A stretch of DNA of 64,000 nt, from assembly GCF_921292975.1 (NCBI RefSeq), contig NZ_CAKLCM010000002.1, forward strand, positions 2,294,001-2,358,000, read 5' to 3'. This stretch comes from Vibrio hippocampi (GTDB taxonomy: Bacteria > Pseudomonadota > Gammaproteobacteria > Enterobacterales > Vibrionaceae). How positions within the stretch are numbered: position 1 is the first letter of the stretch; every line of letters starts with the position of its first letter. Below, piece after piece: positions 17,380 to 26,195 of the stretch. The notes under the pieces were generated by a model. It had not been told where the DNA came from, searched no databases, and saw only the letters and a program-made list of their open reading frames with translations. A program made the translations under genes and the position numbers.

Positions 17380-18177
17380 TTAAACCAATTTAGATTCAAT
17401 AAATGGACGCTTGTTCACAACCTCATCAAGTTCGAGTAAAGTCTCAAGCAACTCTCTCATATGGCATAATGGCAGCATATTGGGTCCATCACTTAACGCA
17501 ACTTCTGGGTTGGGATGGGTTTCCATAAATAAGCCATCGATACCAGCAGCAACGGCTGCACGCGCAAGTACAGGCACCATCTCACGCTGCCCACCTGAAG
17601 TCGCGCCTTGACCACCTGGCTGTTGTACAGAGTGTGTCGCGTCAAAAACAACTTTACATCCAGTTTGTCGCATTACTGATAGACCGCGCATATCCGAAAC
17701 GAGAGTGTTGTAACCAAAAGAGGTTCCTCGGTCGCACAACCAAATATCTTTATTTCCTACTTCGTGACATTTATTGATTACTTGCTCCATATCCCAAGGG
17801 GCTTGGAATTGACCTTTTTTGATATTGACAGGCTTTCCTGCTGCAGCCACTTTCTGAATAAAATTCGTTTGACGCACCAAAAAAGCTGGGGTTTGCATAA
17901 CGTCAACCACCGAAGCAACTTCATCGATGGGAGTATCTTCATGCACATCTGTTAATACGCGTAAACCCAATTCTTTTTTTACATTTGCAAGAATTTCTAA
18001 ACCCTTTTCTATTCCTGGACCTCGGTAACTAGATGTTGAACTGCGGTTAGCCTTATCAAAACTTGCCTTGAAAATATATTCCATACCTAACTCGTTTGTA
18101 ATCTGCTTCATAGTAGAAGCAACTTCAAATACAAGATCTTCTGATTCAATAACACATGGTCCTGAGATTAAAAACAT
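17380..18177 (-). CDS. kdsA: 3-deoxy-8-phosphooctulonate synthase, metal-dependent type
   Basis: This enzyme condenses arabinose-5-phosphate with phosphoenolpyruvate to Kdo-8-phosphate. The ATG at 18177 gives 265 residues and has AGAGGAAG upstream; the open frame extends 102 bp further into the upstream gene. Conserved parts are GPCVIES (6-12), [25 protein letters not shown]-like [21 protein letters not shown] and [13 protein letters not shown]. Cys8 in GPCVIES and the short N-terminus resemble the metal-dependent Aquifex-type enzyme, whereas E. coli KdsA has Asn at that position. This hints at an origin different from the housekeeping kdsA. Confidence 0.94.
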   Translation of the reverse strand: MFLISGPCVIESEDLVFEVASTMKQITNELGMEYIFKASFDKANRSSTSSYRGPGIEKGLEILANVKKELGLRVLTDVHEDTPIDEVASVVDVMQTPAFLVRQTNFIQKVAAAGKPVNIKKGQFQAPWDMEQVINKCHEVGNKDIWLCDRGTSFGYNTLVSDMRGLSVMRQTGCKVVFDATHSVQQPGGQGATSGGQREMVPVLARAAVAAGIDGLFMETHPNPEVALSDGPNMLPLCHMRELLETLLELDEVVNKRPFIESKLV

Positions 18178-18193
18178 AACTTCCTCTAATATC

Positions 18194-19255
18194 TTAACTT
18201 TTATATAGTGCAATAAGCTCTTTTGAAAAACGTTCAACGGAGAAACGCTCAAAAACAACATGATATGCGTTTTCAGCACACTTTTTATAAGGAGTCCGAT
18301 CCTGTATAAATTGTTCTACTAATTCAATACCTTCGGAAGTAGTATTGAATAGATAACCAGTTTCTTTATGCTCAATGATGTCAACATTTCCGAGACATGA
18401 ATTGGCAATAATTGGCAAGCATGCTGCACTTGCCTCTATCAATGATACCGGCATTCCTTCCCATCGAGCGGTAGAGAGGTATAAGTCAGCTGAATATAAT
18501 TCTTGAATAACCTCTTGCTTAGATTTCCAACCTGTTACAGTAACGCCAGCTTCATTAAGTAATTTTTTTTCAGTATCATTTCCATCTCCAACCCAGATGA
18601 AACTAACATTTTTGCATTTAAAATTTTTTGCAATTCTAATAAACTCAAGATAACCTTTCTGAGGTCTAATACCTCCTACAGTTATAACTTTCAATTCATC
18701 ACCAATTGTTCTAGCAATTGGATTGTATTTAAAGTCCGACAATACTACTGCATTTTCTAGTAACACTACGTCTACATTAGGAAGCGCTGCTGCGATTACT
18801 TCCTGTTCGCTTCTTGAGCAAGCAATGTATTTGGATTTCTTTATACAGGCAAAACACTCAAACATTCGAAAAAGAAACTTCTTCACATGTCCAATATCTT
18901 TTCGCATTAAAGATATACAATGAGGACTATATAAAATATCAATATCTAACCCCAAACAAGACATACGTGATATAAATCCCGCAATTGAAGAATGCGCATG
19001 TACCACATCAGGAGCAATTTCTTTTAACTCTCTCCTTAGCCTAATGACAGACCTAAAAGCATTCACAATAGACAAGTTGCATTCGATAAGCTTCACACTT
19101 GAATCAAAGTTAGCTTTAACATCATCAGGTGTATCCTTTCTTCTAGAAAATATTACACTTACATTGTGTTTGTATTTGGCTTGTATATTTGCCATCAAAG
19201 AACAAATTGACAATGTACCTGTCGCGGTAGATTCAATTATATGTACTATTTTCAT
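18194..19255 (-). CDS. Glycosyltransferase family 4
   Basis: A 353-residue GT-B enzyme with [17 protein letters not shown] at the N-terminus. [13 protein letters not shown] marks the acceptor domain and [17 protein letters not shown] starts the donor domain. [18 protein letters not shown] is the E-x7-E nucleotide-sugar-binding motif. It overlaps the polymerase gene upstream by 23 bp and precedes kdsA. It probably adds one sugar of the repeat unit on the cytoplasmic face; donor and linkage are unknown. It is one of only two recognisable glycosyltransferases in the operon besides WbaP. Confidence 0.85.
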   Translation of the reverse strand: MKIVHIIESTATGTLSICSLMANIQAKYKHNVSVIFSRRKDTPDDVKANFDSSVKLIECNLSIVNAFRSVIRLRRELKEIAPDVVHAHSSIAGFISRMSCLGLDIDILYSPHCISLMRKDIGHVKKFLFRMFECFACIKKSKYIACSRSEQEVIAAALPNVDVVLLENAVVLSDFKYNPIARTIGDELKVITVGGIRPQKGYLEFIRIAKNFKCKNVSFIWVGDGNDTEKKLLNEAGVTVTGWKSKQEVIQELYSADLYLSTARWEGMPVSLIEASAACLPIIANSCLGNVDIIEHKETGYLFNTTSEGIELVEQFIQDRTPYKKCAENAYHVVFERFSVERFSKELIALYKS

Positions 19256-20357
19256 TACTCACCACAAACAACCTTAAAATTAAATACGTTAACAATATGT
19301 CAAACACGGAAACACCACCGATATACATCGGAATGACTAGCCCAGCAATCAATGTAAACAATACATATTCATTATATTTCATCAAAGCGAGAGAAACATT
19401 TTTCTTTAATGCATAAAATATCATGCTAAGGAAAGTGATTAAACCAACAAATCCGTGCTCATAAATAAAGTTAATATAAAAACTATGCGCACTATATTTC
19501 CTTCCGATTCCAAATTCTTCTGAAACTATAACGCCTACTTGCTCAGCAAAATCACCAGATATTCTACCATGCCCCATAAGAAAGCTCATAACATTTGATA
19601 ATGCATTCTCTATATAGACTCCCCAAATGTAAGGACGCTTAGTTAGCAAGGTATTTAAATAAGCGTCATCATATAGAAAAACAGCCATATACAATTGAAT
19701 AACAACTATAGAAATCAACGAAAAAATCAATATATTGATCCAATTCCTTTGGTATATACTTACCTTCAAAAATGCCCCATGGACAAGATACAAAAAAACA
19801 ACAACAAGTCCCGTGCGAGAATCTAAATATATTGATAGAAAAGCAATAAATAGACACCTAACAAATTTTACTCTCAGGGAACTGACTGTCATTATAGAGT
19901 ACAATGCCATGATCAATATAATATTGCCGCTGAGCTTTATATTCAGCACCACTGATAAGATAAATGTAACCACTGAAGCTAAAAAAAGCGAATCCAGTAC
20001 TTTTCTTTCTTGATTAAAAGTGACATTTATTATTACAATATAGGTGAGAACACAAACAATAAGTCTTAAAAATGAATACTGCACTATATGTATAGATGCA
20101 TTCATATAAGCAAATAGATAAAGGTCTTTGAAGAGTAAAAAAATCAAAAAAGAAAAGAAAACAACAACCCGACTAGAAATAAATAATCGAATGCTACCGC
20201 GAAGCATAATTATGATTATGGTCGTGAAGTATATCAATAAAAAAGATATGGATTTCAATGATATTGATAACAGATCAGATGATAGAACGATAGAATATAT
20301 CGATATTAGCAAGGATATTATAACAGCAGACAATCTACTCTTTGTTAGAATTGCCAT
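19233..20357 (-). CDS. wzy: Probable polysaccharide polymerase (Wzy-like)
   Basis: A 374-residue, very hydrophobic protein with about ten predicted membrane spans and a hydrophilic loop around residues 230-300 containing RPYIWGVYIENAL and YSAHSFYINFIYEHG. The latter, with histidine and NxxxE-like spacing, resembles the periplasmic loop of O-antigen ligase/polymerase proteins. Wzy proteins share little sequence, so the call rests on topology, the loop and the context: the locus has wzx, wza, wzb, wzc and wbaP but no other polymerase candidate. The coding sequence is AT-rich, as is common for serotype-specific genes. Confidence 0.75.
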   Translation of the reverse strand: MAILTKSRLSAVIISLLISIYSIVLSSDLLSISLKSISFLLIYFTTIIIIMLRGSIRLFISSRVVVFFSFLIFLLFKDLYLFAYMNASIHIVQYSFLRLIVCVLTYIVIINVTFNQERKVLDSLFLASVVTFILSVVLNIKLSGNIILIMALYSIMTVSSLRVKFVRCLFIAFLSIYLDSRTGLVVVFLYLVHGAFLKVSIYQRNWINILIFSLISIVVIQLYMAVFLYDDAYLNTLLTKRPYIWGVYIENALSNVMSFLMGHGRISGDFAEQVGVIVSEEFGIGRKYSAHSFYINFIYEHGFVGLITFLSMIFYALKKNVSLALMKYNEYVLFTLIAGLVIPMYIGGVSVFDILLTYLILRLFVVSNENSTYN

Positions 20358-20358
20358 T

Positions 20359-21390
20359 TTATTTTTTTTTGACCTTAGAGATAACGCTCTTGAACCAGTT
20401 AAAGGTATTTAAAAGTCTAACTTTATATTCAATTGATAAATTTAAATAATCTTTATTAATATGCTCTGAGATGGATTCATTTTCATTTCCGCACACCAAG
20501 TCATCTATGGTTTTACACGCATCAATGTTTGAGTCGAGGCTAAATCGCTTCTGGAAATTCATTCTATCTGATGATTTACTTAGAAAAGAAATAAATGTTC
20601 GATTTAATTCAACACCATCTGATATAATCCAACCAGCTGGTTGAGTAATTGGCGCATCTCGATATAAAAGCAATGCAGTTGGAATATTAGCTTCAACCGC
20701 CGTATTTATAATAGTTGATGGAGTACTCACAACATGACTATACTTGAGTAAAGTTTCTTGAAAACCCTCATTAATGTCATTTTTATTTTGTTCAATATTC
20801 AATTCATTTATTACTCTTTTATCATATATCCTAAAACTATAATCAATATTACTCTTTTCTAGATAGTCTATAATTTTAGTAAGCAATCTAATCAAACTAC
20901 AGAATTCAAATTCATCAAAGTAAGCAGAATTTGCTGTAGTTAAAAGAATCTTATCATTAGTTAAGTTTTTCATTTTTTTTATAGGATTCGCATGCCTTGG
21001 ACAGTACCCAACAAATTTAGAACCAAGAGATTCTATGTATCCCTTCATCATTAAATCAATAGAAAACACATATGTAAACTTGTTACTATGTAGAAGTTTA
21101 AATTTTATTTTCTTCAAGTATGGATTACTATGTGAATTGCTAAATTCATATGTACCATCCATAATTAACACTGTATTTAAACCTAAATAGTTACAATACG
21201 AGATAAGTCTTCTAGATACAGCACTATGCTCAATGCACGTAACAACTAAATCGTACTGTTCACAAAAACTTTTTAAGCTTGTTATAACGACTGGGACACC
21301 GAACCTTACTTCGTGCCCTTTAATAATTAAATCTTCAATTGAAATCAGCCGTTCAAAATAAAACCTTGGCTCGATAAATAGTATTTTCAA
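20359..21390 (-). CDS. Putative glycosyltransferase of unknown family (GT-B-like)
   Basis: A 343-residue protein that I cannot place in a named family. It starts MKILFIEPRFYFERLISIED. It contains a Rossmann-like first half (NTVLIMDGTYEF, KFVGYCPRHANPIK) and, near residues 220-240, VVSTPSTIINTAVEANIPT. The latter resembles the loop where GT-B enzymes of the glycerophosphotransferase/SpsG-like groups bind the donor phosphate. It starts one base from the sulfotransferase stop upstream and ends one base before the wzy start, so it is firmly inside the operon. A transferase of the Kdo residue is a possibility only. AT-rich composition. Confidence 0.5.
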   Translation of the reverse strand: MKILFIEPRFYFERLISIEDLIIKGHEVRFGVPVVITSLKSFCEQYDLVVTCIEHSAVSRRLISYCNYLGLNTVLIMDGTYEFSNSHSNPYLKKIKFKLLHSNKFTYVFSIDLMMKGYIESLGSKFVGYCPRHANPIKKMKNLTNDKILLTTANSAYFDEFEFCSLIRLLTKIIDYLEKSNIDYSFRIYDKRVINELNIEQNKNDINEGFQETLLKYSHVVSTPSTIINTAVEANIPTALLLYRDAPITQPAGWIISDGVELNRTFISFLSKSSDRMNFQKRFSLDSNIDACKTIDDLVCGNENESISEHINKDYLNLSIEYKVRLLNTFNWFKSVISKVKKK

Positions 21391-21391
21391 T

Positions 21392-22066
21392 CTAATAACC
21401 TAATAGCTTGTAATCTAGTTTATAAAGCGACCTGATTTTTTCTTTAACTAATTCACTATATTCCTTAGGCTTACAAACACGACCTTTATTTCTATGCTTT
21501 AAAGTCTTGTCTATATCTAAGTTTAAGCATATTTCTTTGAAATCACTTTCAATGTTTTCAAACCTTCCCACGTAATCTACAGACAAATCCCCCTCAATTG
21601 TTATATATTCATATTGAGGAACAAAGTGTATCCAACTTCGAATCTTCTTATCATCAAGCCAATTCATCACAAAGTCTTCAAAATCCAAAGTTTCTCTTTT
21701 TAATTTTTCTCCGAACATTTTGTCAACTTCATTACCCCCTCCTGAAATAAGGTAATGATATGAAGAGCTAATACGATCTAAAGGGTCTCTAACAAACGTA
21801 AACTTATAATAAGATTCAAATTTATGTGAGCATTCTTTAAAATAGTCAATCGAATAGTAATGCCCAGGTTTTTCATTCCCAAATATTTCACCTGCAACCG
21901 ATCTCCCTGCAGCCTTTGGTATATGAATAAATATAGCTTTGCATTTCACATACTGTTCATTGACTATTTTCTTTCCCATAAACCCTCGCACTTCTAAATA
22001 GAAACGCCTAAAGTTAGGAAACTTCACCTTCCCTAGCTCTGTAAAATACCTTATTTTTATCATCAT
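21392..22066 (-). CDS. Sulfotransferase family protein
   Basis: A 224-residue cytosolic protein with both PAPS-binding signatures of sulfotransferases: IHIPKAAGRS (47-56) as the 5'-phosphosulfate loop and FVRDPLDRISSSYHYL (91-106) as the 3'-phosphate motif. The ATG at 22066 has AAAGG eight bases upstream and is followed by a plausible N-terminus; the frame is open 51 bp further. It resembles the carbohydrate sulfotransferase (Sulfotransfer_2) group. It likely adds sulfate from PAPS to a sugar of the repeat unit. The acceptor is unknown. Confidence 0.8.
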   Translation of the reverse strand: MMIKIRYFTELGKVKFPNFRRFYLEVRGFMGKKIVNEQYVKCKAIFIHIPKAAGRSVAGEIFGNEKPGHYYSIDYFKECSHKFESYYKFTFVRDPLDRISSSYHYLISGGGNEVDKMFGEKLKRETLDFEDFVMNWLDDKKIRSWIHFVPQYEYITIEGDLSVDYVGRFENIESDFKEICLNLDIDKTLKHRNKGRVCKPKEYSELVKEKIRSLYKLDYKLLGY

Positions 22067-22174
22067 AATAAAACCTTTTAAAGGGATAGTATAAAATCCA
22101 TTGATGACAACTATCAAAATAAAGACTATAAATCGAGTAAATTTTTAAATGCAGATAAATTCACAGACTAAGCA

Positions 22175-22921
22175 TTATTTATAGAAAAATTCATAGTACT
22201 GGGTATCTTTTAAATAATTCAATCTATGTGGTTCAAACTCATTAATAAAGTTCGCATATACATCACCGTACCATTTTTTTTCCGCGCTATTATCTCTTTT
22301 TAACTCACCTATATCAAAACCTAAAAAACCTTCTATTTCTAACATTCGTTCTTTTATATCTTCTATTCTAAAAACAAGCAATTCTACATTTTTGTTTTTA
22401 AATTTGGCAATCTTATTTTTTTTCAATAATTTACTTTCATAAACATTGATTTCAAAATACTTCTCAACTTGCTCATAAAACCAACTAATCGAACTATATT
22501 GAGGATATTGGGTTAAAAATATTTCAATCAACTCGTCTGTCTTGAGTTGCTTAACGTTTAATTCATTTACTTTTATAAAATGATCTAAAGTTTGAAAAAA
22601 ATCAGATATGTTGCGTTTAATCGGATTCCGTGTCACTGATATTATTTTTATGTTCTTGTTCCTGATTGCTTTCTTTATCACATAGACCCATATTTTCCTC
22701 AACTGGAATCTGACACCACCTCTATTAACAAATGTACCTGGCACAAGCCTAAGCCGATGAATTTGAATAACAGGAACAGTCGTTGAACGTTTAATATTAT
22801 TATATAAAGATGTAGAACCTACCTTCCCCATTTGATAAACAATAATAACTTCTTTCGAAAATAACATTTTCACTAAATTGGTTAACCTTAACAGTTTGTT
22901 GCCAATTTTCATTTTCCACAT
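22175..22921 (-). CDS. Sulfotransferase-like / putative capsular polysaccharide synthesis protein
   Basis: A 248-residue protein with VYQMGKVGSTSLYNNI (28-43), which fits a 5'-phosphosulfate-binding loop, and SVTRNPIKRNISDFFQ (105-120), which fits the 3'-phosphate motif. The pattern matches the QMGKVGSS group often annotated as putative capsular polysaccharide synthesis protein. AAGG lies seven bases upstream of the ATG at 22921. It is the first gene after the conserved wza-wzb-wzc block, following a 288-bp gap. Sulfotransferase function is inferred from the two motifs; catalytic residues were not verified. Confidence 0.65.
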   Translation of the reverse strand: MWKMKIGNKLLRLTNLVKMLFSKEVIIVYQMGKVGSTSLYNNIKRSTTVPVIQIHRLRLVPGTFVNRGGVRFQLRKIWVYVIKKAIRNKNIKIISVTRNPIKRNISDFFQTLDHFIKVNELNVKQLKTDELIEIFLTQYPQYSSISWFYEQVEKYFEINVYESKLLKKNKIAKFKNKNVELLVFRIEDIKERMLEIEGFLGFDIGELKRDNSAEKKWYGDVYANFINEFEPHRLNYLKDTQYYEFFYK

Positions 22922-23209
22922 ACAATAACCTTAATTAGTCCCAGGTGAGCATAAATAACCCAAAAGATATATGATTTTTATATACAACTTCCAGCTATTC
23001 TACCAACTACTTCATTCGCACACTTACACTATATTCAGTTGATATTTTTCATTAAATAAATTTAGTTTCCCTACATAAGAGTTGATAATTCATCTTATAT
23101 AAATTCTGAATTTATTCTAGTAAGAATCATTACTAATCGTTATGTATTTACTAGTTATCAACCAACTTTAGCATAAAAATACTTTTACAATTATGCCTAT
23201 ATTTTTAAC
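22922..23209. other. AT-rich gap between wzc and the serotype-specific genes
   Basis: 288 bp, strongly AT-rich, with no open frame of note, no heptamer array and no clear terminator. It marks the boundary between the conserved export genes and the variable repeat-unit genes. Confidence 0.5.
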
Positions 23210-25375
23210 TTAGCCTTTATCACTAATATATGAATAATTATAGTAACCATATGAGTTACTCGCTTTTCTTTCGATCGCATTGAAGATCACCCCTTTCACT
23301 TCAATCCCTGATTGTTCAAAGCGACCTCTTGCGACTTCAATCTCTTTCACGGTATTTTGCCCGTAGCGTGCAACCATCAATGTGGTACCGGCTAAAGCAC
23401 CGACGATACTTGGATCGGTCACTGCTAACACCGGCGGTGTATCAATAATTACCAAATCATAATTCTGCGAACTCCACTCAACAAACTCAGCAAAACGGGG
23501 ATGCATCAGCAGTTCTGACGGGTTTGGTGGAACTTGTCCTCTGGTGACAATGTCTAAGTTCTCGATATTGGTTTTTTTAACCGATTGAGTTTGCTCAATC
23601 TTGCCGCTGAGCAATTCGGATAGACCGTTGTCCCAATCCAAGTTAAATGGGCGCTGTAGGTAACCTTTACGCATATCGGCATCCACCAACAACACGCGCT
23701 GTCCGGTATTTGCCACTACCGCGGCAAAGTTGGTTGAGATAAATGATTTACCGATACTTGGCGCTGGACCCGAAATCATGACGACATTATTTTTTGCTTC
23801 CATCATGGCAAAGTGCAAACTCGTGCGTAAGCCACGCAACGCTTCAATCGATAATTCAGCCGGGTTATGGATAGCTAGCAGTTCCTGCTTACCTCTTTTG
23901 GATTTACGTCTTTGGTCCAGTTGTTCCTGAATATCCGACTTAGGAACGCTTGCATACACAGGAAGACCCATCGCTTCGATTTCTTCTGCACTTTCCACAC
24001 CTTTATGGAAAGCCGCTTTCACCAACACAAATGCCACACTCAGCATGCCACCCAACAATATACTCAAGACTACTATTAACGGCTTCTTAGGTTTCACGGC
24101 TTCAGTGTATGACGTTGCAGCATCAACAATGCGCACATTACCCACCGTGCCCGCTTTAACAATATTCAATTCTTGAACTTTGTTTAATAGTTGCAGATAG
24201 ATTTGTTGGTTCACTTCAACATCACGTGTCATACGCAACACTTCACGTTGGGTCTTGGGTAACTTTTGGATTTGCTGATTTAGACGCTCTTTTTCGCCAA
24301 GTAAGGTTTGACGTTTTTCTAGTAGCGCACGATAAGATGGATGATCTTGGGTAAAGCGCTGACTAATTTCACTCTCTTTGAAGGTTAACTCATTCAATTG
24401 CGCTTCGAGCTCGACCATCACTTTCAGCGTTGACTGCGCTTCTAAGCCTAGATCGATCGACTCATTTTCTTGACGAAAGCTGTTTAGCGTATCTTCCGCT
24501 ACAGTCAAGCTCGCTTTAATATCCGGCAAGTGGCTTTTTAAAAACTCTAAGCTTTGCTCAGCCTCCGCAGACTGTCTTTCTACATTCTGAAGAAAATAGT
24601 TCTGGCTGATATCATTAAGAACACGCTCAATGGTTGGTTTGTGTTCGCCCTCTAGTGACATTTGTAAAATGCCGGTTTGCTTGCCACGTTCAGAAATTGA
24701 CAGTGATTTTTGTAACTCTGAAATAGCATCAATGCGAGCAATTTTACCTAAACTATATTCTTGCCCGAGTTGACCACTTAATTCCGTTACAAACAGTTTA
24801 AAGCCACCGTCTAGAGCAAGTTCACCCACCACACCGGATAAAACAATGCGGTCTTCAGCATCCAACAAATCGTATTGAGTATTTTGCTCATCGGTTTGGC
24901 GTAACGTGAGTGATTGGTCTTGTTTGTAGTACCACTGCTCTGGCAACTCAAGTCGGCCAACACTGATATAACCTTGCTGCCCCGTTAAACGAGCAATACC
25001 TTTGCCAATGACTGGTATATAGCTTGGGGATGCGACGGTGGTTAAATTTAGCTTATCGACCGTTTGACCCAACACCATACGAGATTTAATTAACTCGATT
25101 TCCGTGGTCGCCGAAGACTCTTGTGCAAACATATCCCCTAATCCTTCACCGATCAGTGAAGACATACCACTACTTTTCTGTTCTACCTGAATCAAAGCAT
25201 CCGCTTTATATATCGGCGTCGACATCAAGGCATAAGCTACACCCAAACAAGCGAATAGGAAGGTAACAAAAACAATTAACCATTTTGCATCAAGTAAAAT
25301 ACCAAACAGTTTGCCTAAATCGATTTCGTCGGCTGAATTGGAATTGGAACTTTGTGGAGAAGTTGGGGTTTGCAT
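23210..25375 (-). CDS. wzc: Polysaccharide co-polymerase and tyrosine autokinase
   Basis: An inner-membrane BY-kinase of 721 residues that controls chain length and export together with Wza. Two membrane spans (about residues 34-53 and 430-450) flank a large periplasmic Wzz domain with coiled-coil stretches. The cytoplasmic kinase has a Walker A ISGPAPSIGKSF, a Walker A' VLLVDADMRKGY and a Walker B DLVIIDTPPVLA. It ends in a tyrosine cluster YGYYNYSY, the autophosphorylation sites. Wzb, the cognate phosphatase, is encoded upstream in the same operon. A 22-copy heptamer array lies 29 bp before the start codon. AT content is lower than in the genes that follow. Confidence 0.96.
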   Translation of the reverse strand: MQTPTSPQSSNSNSADEIDLGKLFGILLDAKWLIVFVTFLFACLGVAYALMSTPIYKADALIQVEQKSSGMSSLIGEGLGDMFAQESSATTEIELIKSRMVLGQTVDKLNLTTVASPSYIPVIGKGIARLTGQQGYISVGRLELPEQWYYKQDQSLTLRQTDEQNTQYDLLDAEDRIVLSGVVGELALDGGFKLFVTELSGQLGQEYSLGKIARIDAISELQKSLSISERGKQTGILQMSLEGEHKPTIERVLNDISQNYFLQNVERQSAEAEQSLEFLKSHLPDIKASLTVAEDTLNSFRQENESIDLGLEAQSTLKVMVELEAQLNELTFKESEISQRFTQDHPSYRALLEKRQTLLGEKERLNQQIQKLPKTQREVLRMTRDVEVNQQIYLQLLNKVQELNIVKAGTVGNVRIVDAATSYTEAVKPKKPLIVVLSILLGGMLSVAFVLVKAAFHKGVESAEEIEAMGLPVYASVPKSDIQEQLDQRRKSKRGKQELLAIHNPAELSIEALRGLRTSLHFAMMEAKNNVVMISGPAPSIGKSFISTNFAAVVANTGQRVLLVDADMRKGYLQRPFNLDWDNGLSELLSGKIEQTQSVKKTNIENLDIVTRGQVPPNPSELLMHPRFAEFVEWSSQNYDLVIIDTPPVLAVTDPSIVGALAGTTLMVARYGQNTVKEIEVARGRFEQSGIEVKGVIFNAIERKASNSYGYYNYSYISDKG

Positions 25376-25404
25376 TGTTTATATAAATCCGATTTATTTT
25401 AATT

Positions 25405-25558
25405 GCTAGGTGCTAGGTGCTAGGTGCTAGGTGCTAGGTGCTAGGTGCTAGGTGCTAGGTGCTAGGTGCTAGGTGCTAGGTGCTAGGTGCTAGGTGCTAG
25501 GTGCTAGGTGCTAGGTGCTAGGTGCTAGGTGCTAGGTGCTAGGTGCTAGGTGCTAGGT
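25405..25558 (+). repeat. Heptamer array, (GCTAGGT)22, upstream of wzc
   Basis: Exactly 154 bp, 22 perfect copies of GCTAGGT with no mismatch. It lies in the wzb-wzc gap, 29 bp upstream of the wzc start codon, inside the operon transcript, where the RNA reads ACCUAGC. The unit length of seven and perfect identity point to recent expansion by slippage. Confidence 0.98.
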
Positions 25559-25646
25559 AAAATTTTTAATTTTGAGTTAGTGATGTCAATAGTTTTTTAG
25601 TCAAGCATGAAACAAAAGAGGCGGGTTTGCACTAACAACAAACACC

Positions 25647-25677
25647 CCTAAACCCTAGATTCTAGGACCTAGCCCCT
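25647..25677 (-). repeat. Degenerate inverted heptamer segment with CCTAGATTCTAGG core
   Basis: CCCTAAACCCTAGATTCTAG followed by GACCTAGCCCC reads as degenerate heptamers in the opposite orientation to the 22-copy array 89 bp away. CCTAGATTCTAGG (25654-25666) is palindromic apart from its centre and recurs at the other arrays. Confidence 0.75.
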
Positions 25678-25687
25678 TTAAGTACAT

Positions 25688-26131
25688 TCATTTTAACTTT
25701 CTAACCCACTCATTCGCTGATTGTTCAATCAAGTCATAAGCGAATTCAAACGCTTCTTTACTTTGTCTATAAGGATCTGGGATGTCTTTTTGACCGATCC
25801 ACTGTCCAAATAGCATTGTTTTGCCGCGTGCTTCAGGGGCGATGCTGGTGAGTGCTTCAATATGTCCTTTTTCCATCACTAGAATTAAGTCATATTGCTT
25901 ACATAATTCACTGGTCAATTGTTGTGAGGCGTGTTCTGCCACATTCACATTATGCTCAGCAGCGACTTCAATGGCGGTTCGATCTGCTGGTTTGCCAACC
26001 AATCCACTTTTGGCAGAGGCAATACCGGCTGAAGCGACGTCTTTGTGTGGTAATAGTTTCTTAAGGAGTCTTTCGCCGATTGGAGAGCGGCAGATATTGC
26101 CTACGCAGACTACAAGAATTTTATCGAACAT
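25688..26131 (-). CDS. wzb: Low-molecular-weight protein-tyrosine phosphatase
   Basis: The cytoplasmic phosphatase that removes phosphate from Wzc. Of 147 residues, CVGNICRS gives the Cys-x5-Arg loop (catalytic C9, R15), and DPY at residues 119-121 holds the general-acid aspartate. It lies between wza and wzc, the standard Wzy-type capsule order. Heptamer repeats occupy both junctions, 8 bp before its start and downstream before wzc. Confidence 0.95.
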   Translation of the reverse strand: MFDKILVVCVGNICRSPIGERLLKKLLPHKDVASAGIASAKSGLVGKPADRTAIEVAAEHNVNVAEHASQQLTSELCKQYDLILVMEKGHIEALTSIAPEARGKTMLFGQWIGQKDIPDPYRQSKEAFEFAYDLIEQSANEWVRKLK

Positions 26132-26138
26132 ATCTAAT

Positions 26139-26187
26139 TCCTAGATCCTAGATCCTAGATCCTAGGTCCTAGAATCTAGGACCTAGG
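26139..26187 (+). repeat. Seven-unit heptamer array with hairpin, wza-wzb junction
   Basis: Seven 7-bp units: TCCTAGA three times, TCCTAGG, TCCTAGA, ATCTAGG, ACCTAGG. The last part is a perfect inverted repeat: CCTAGGTCCTAGA (26161-26173), one base, TCTAGGACCTAGG (26175-26187). It fills nearly the whole 64-bp gap between wza and wzb. Confidence 0.95.
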
Positions 26188-26195
26188 TAAATTAC

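Noticed and set aside
25405..25558. CRISPR array
   Set aside because: Units are 7 bp with no spacers and no cas genes; this is a simple tandem repeat.
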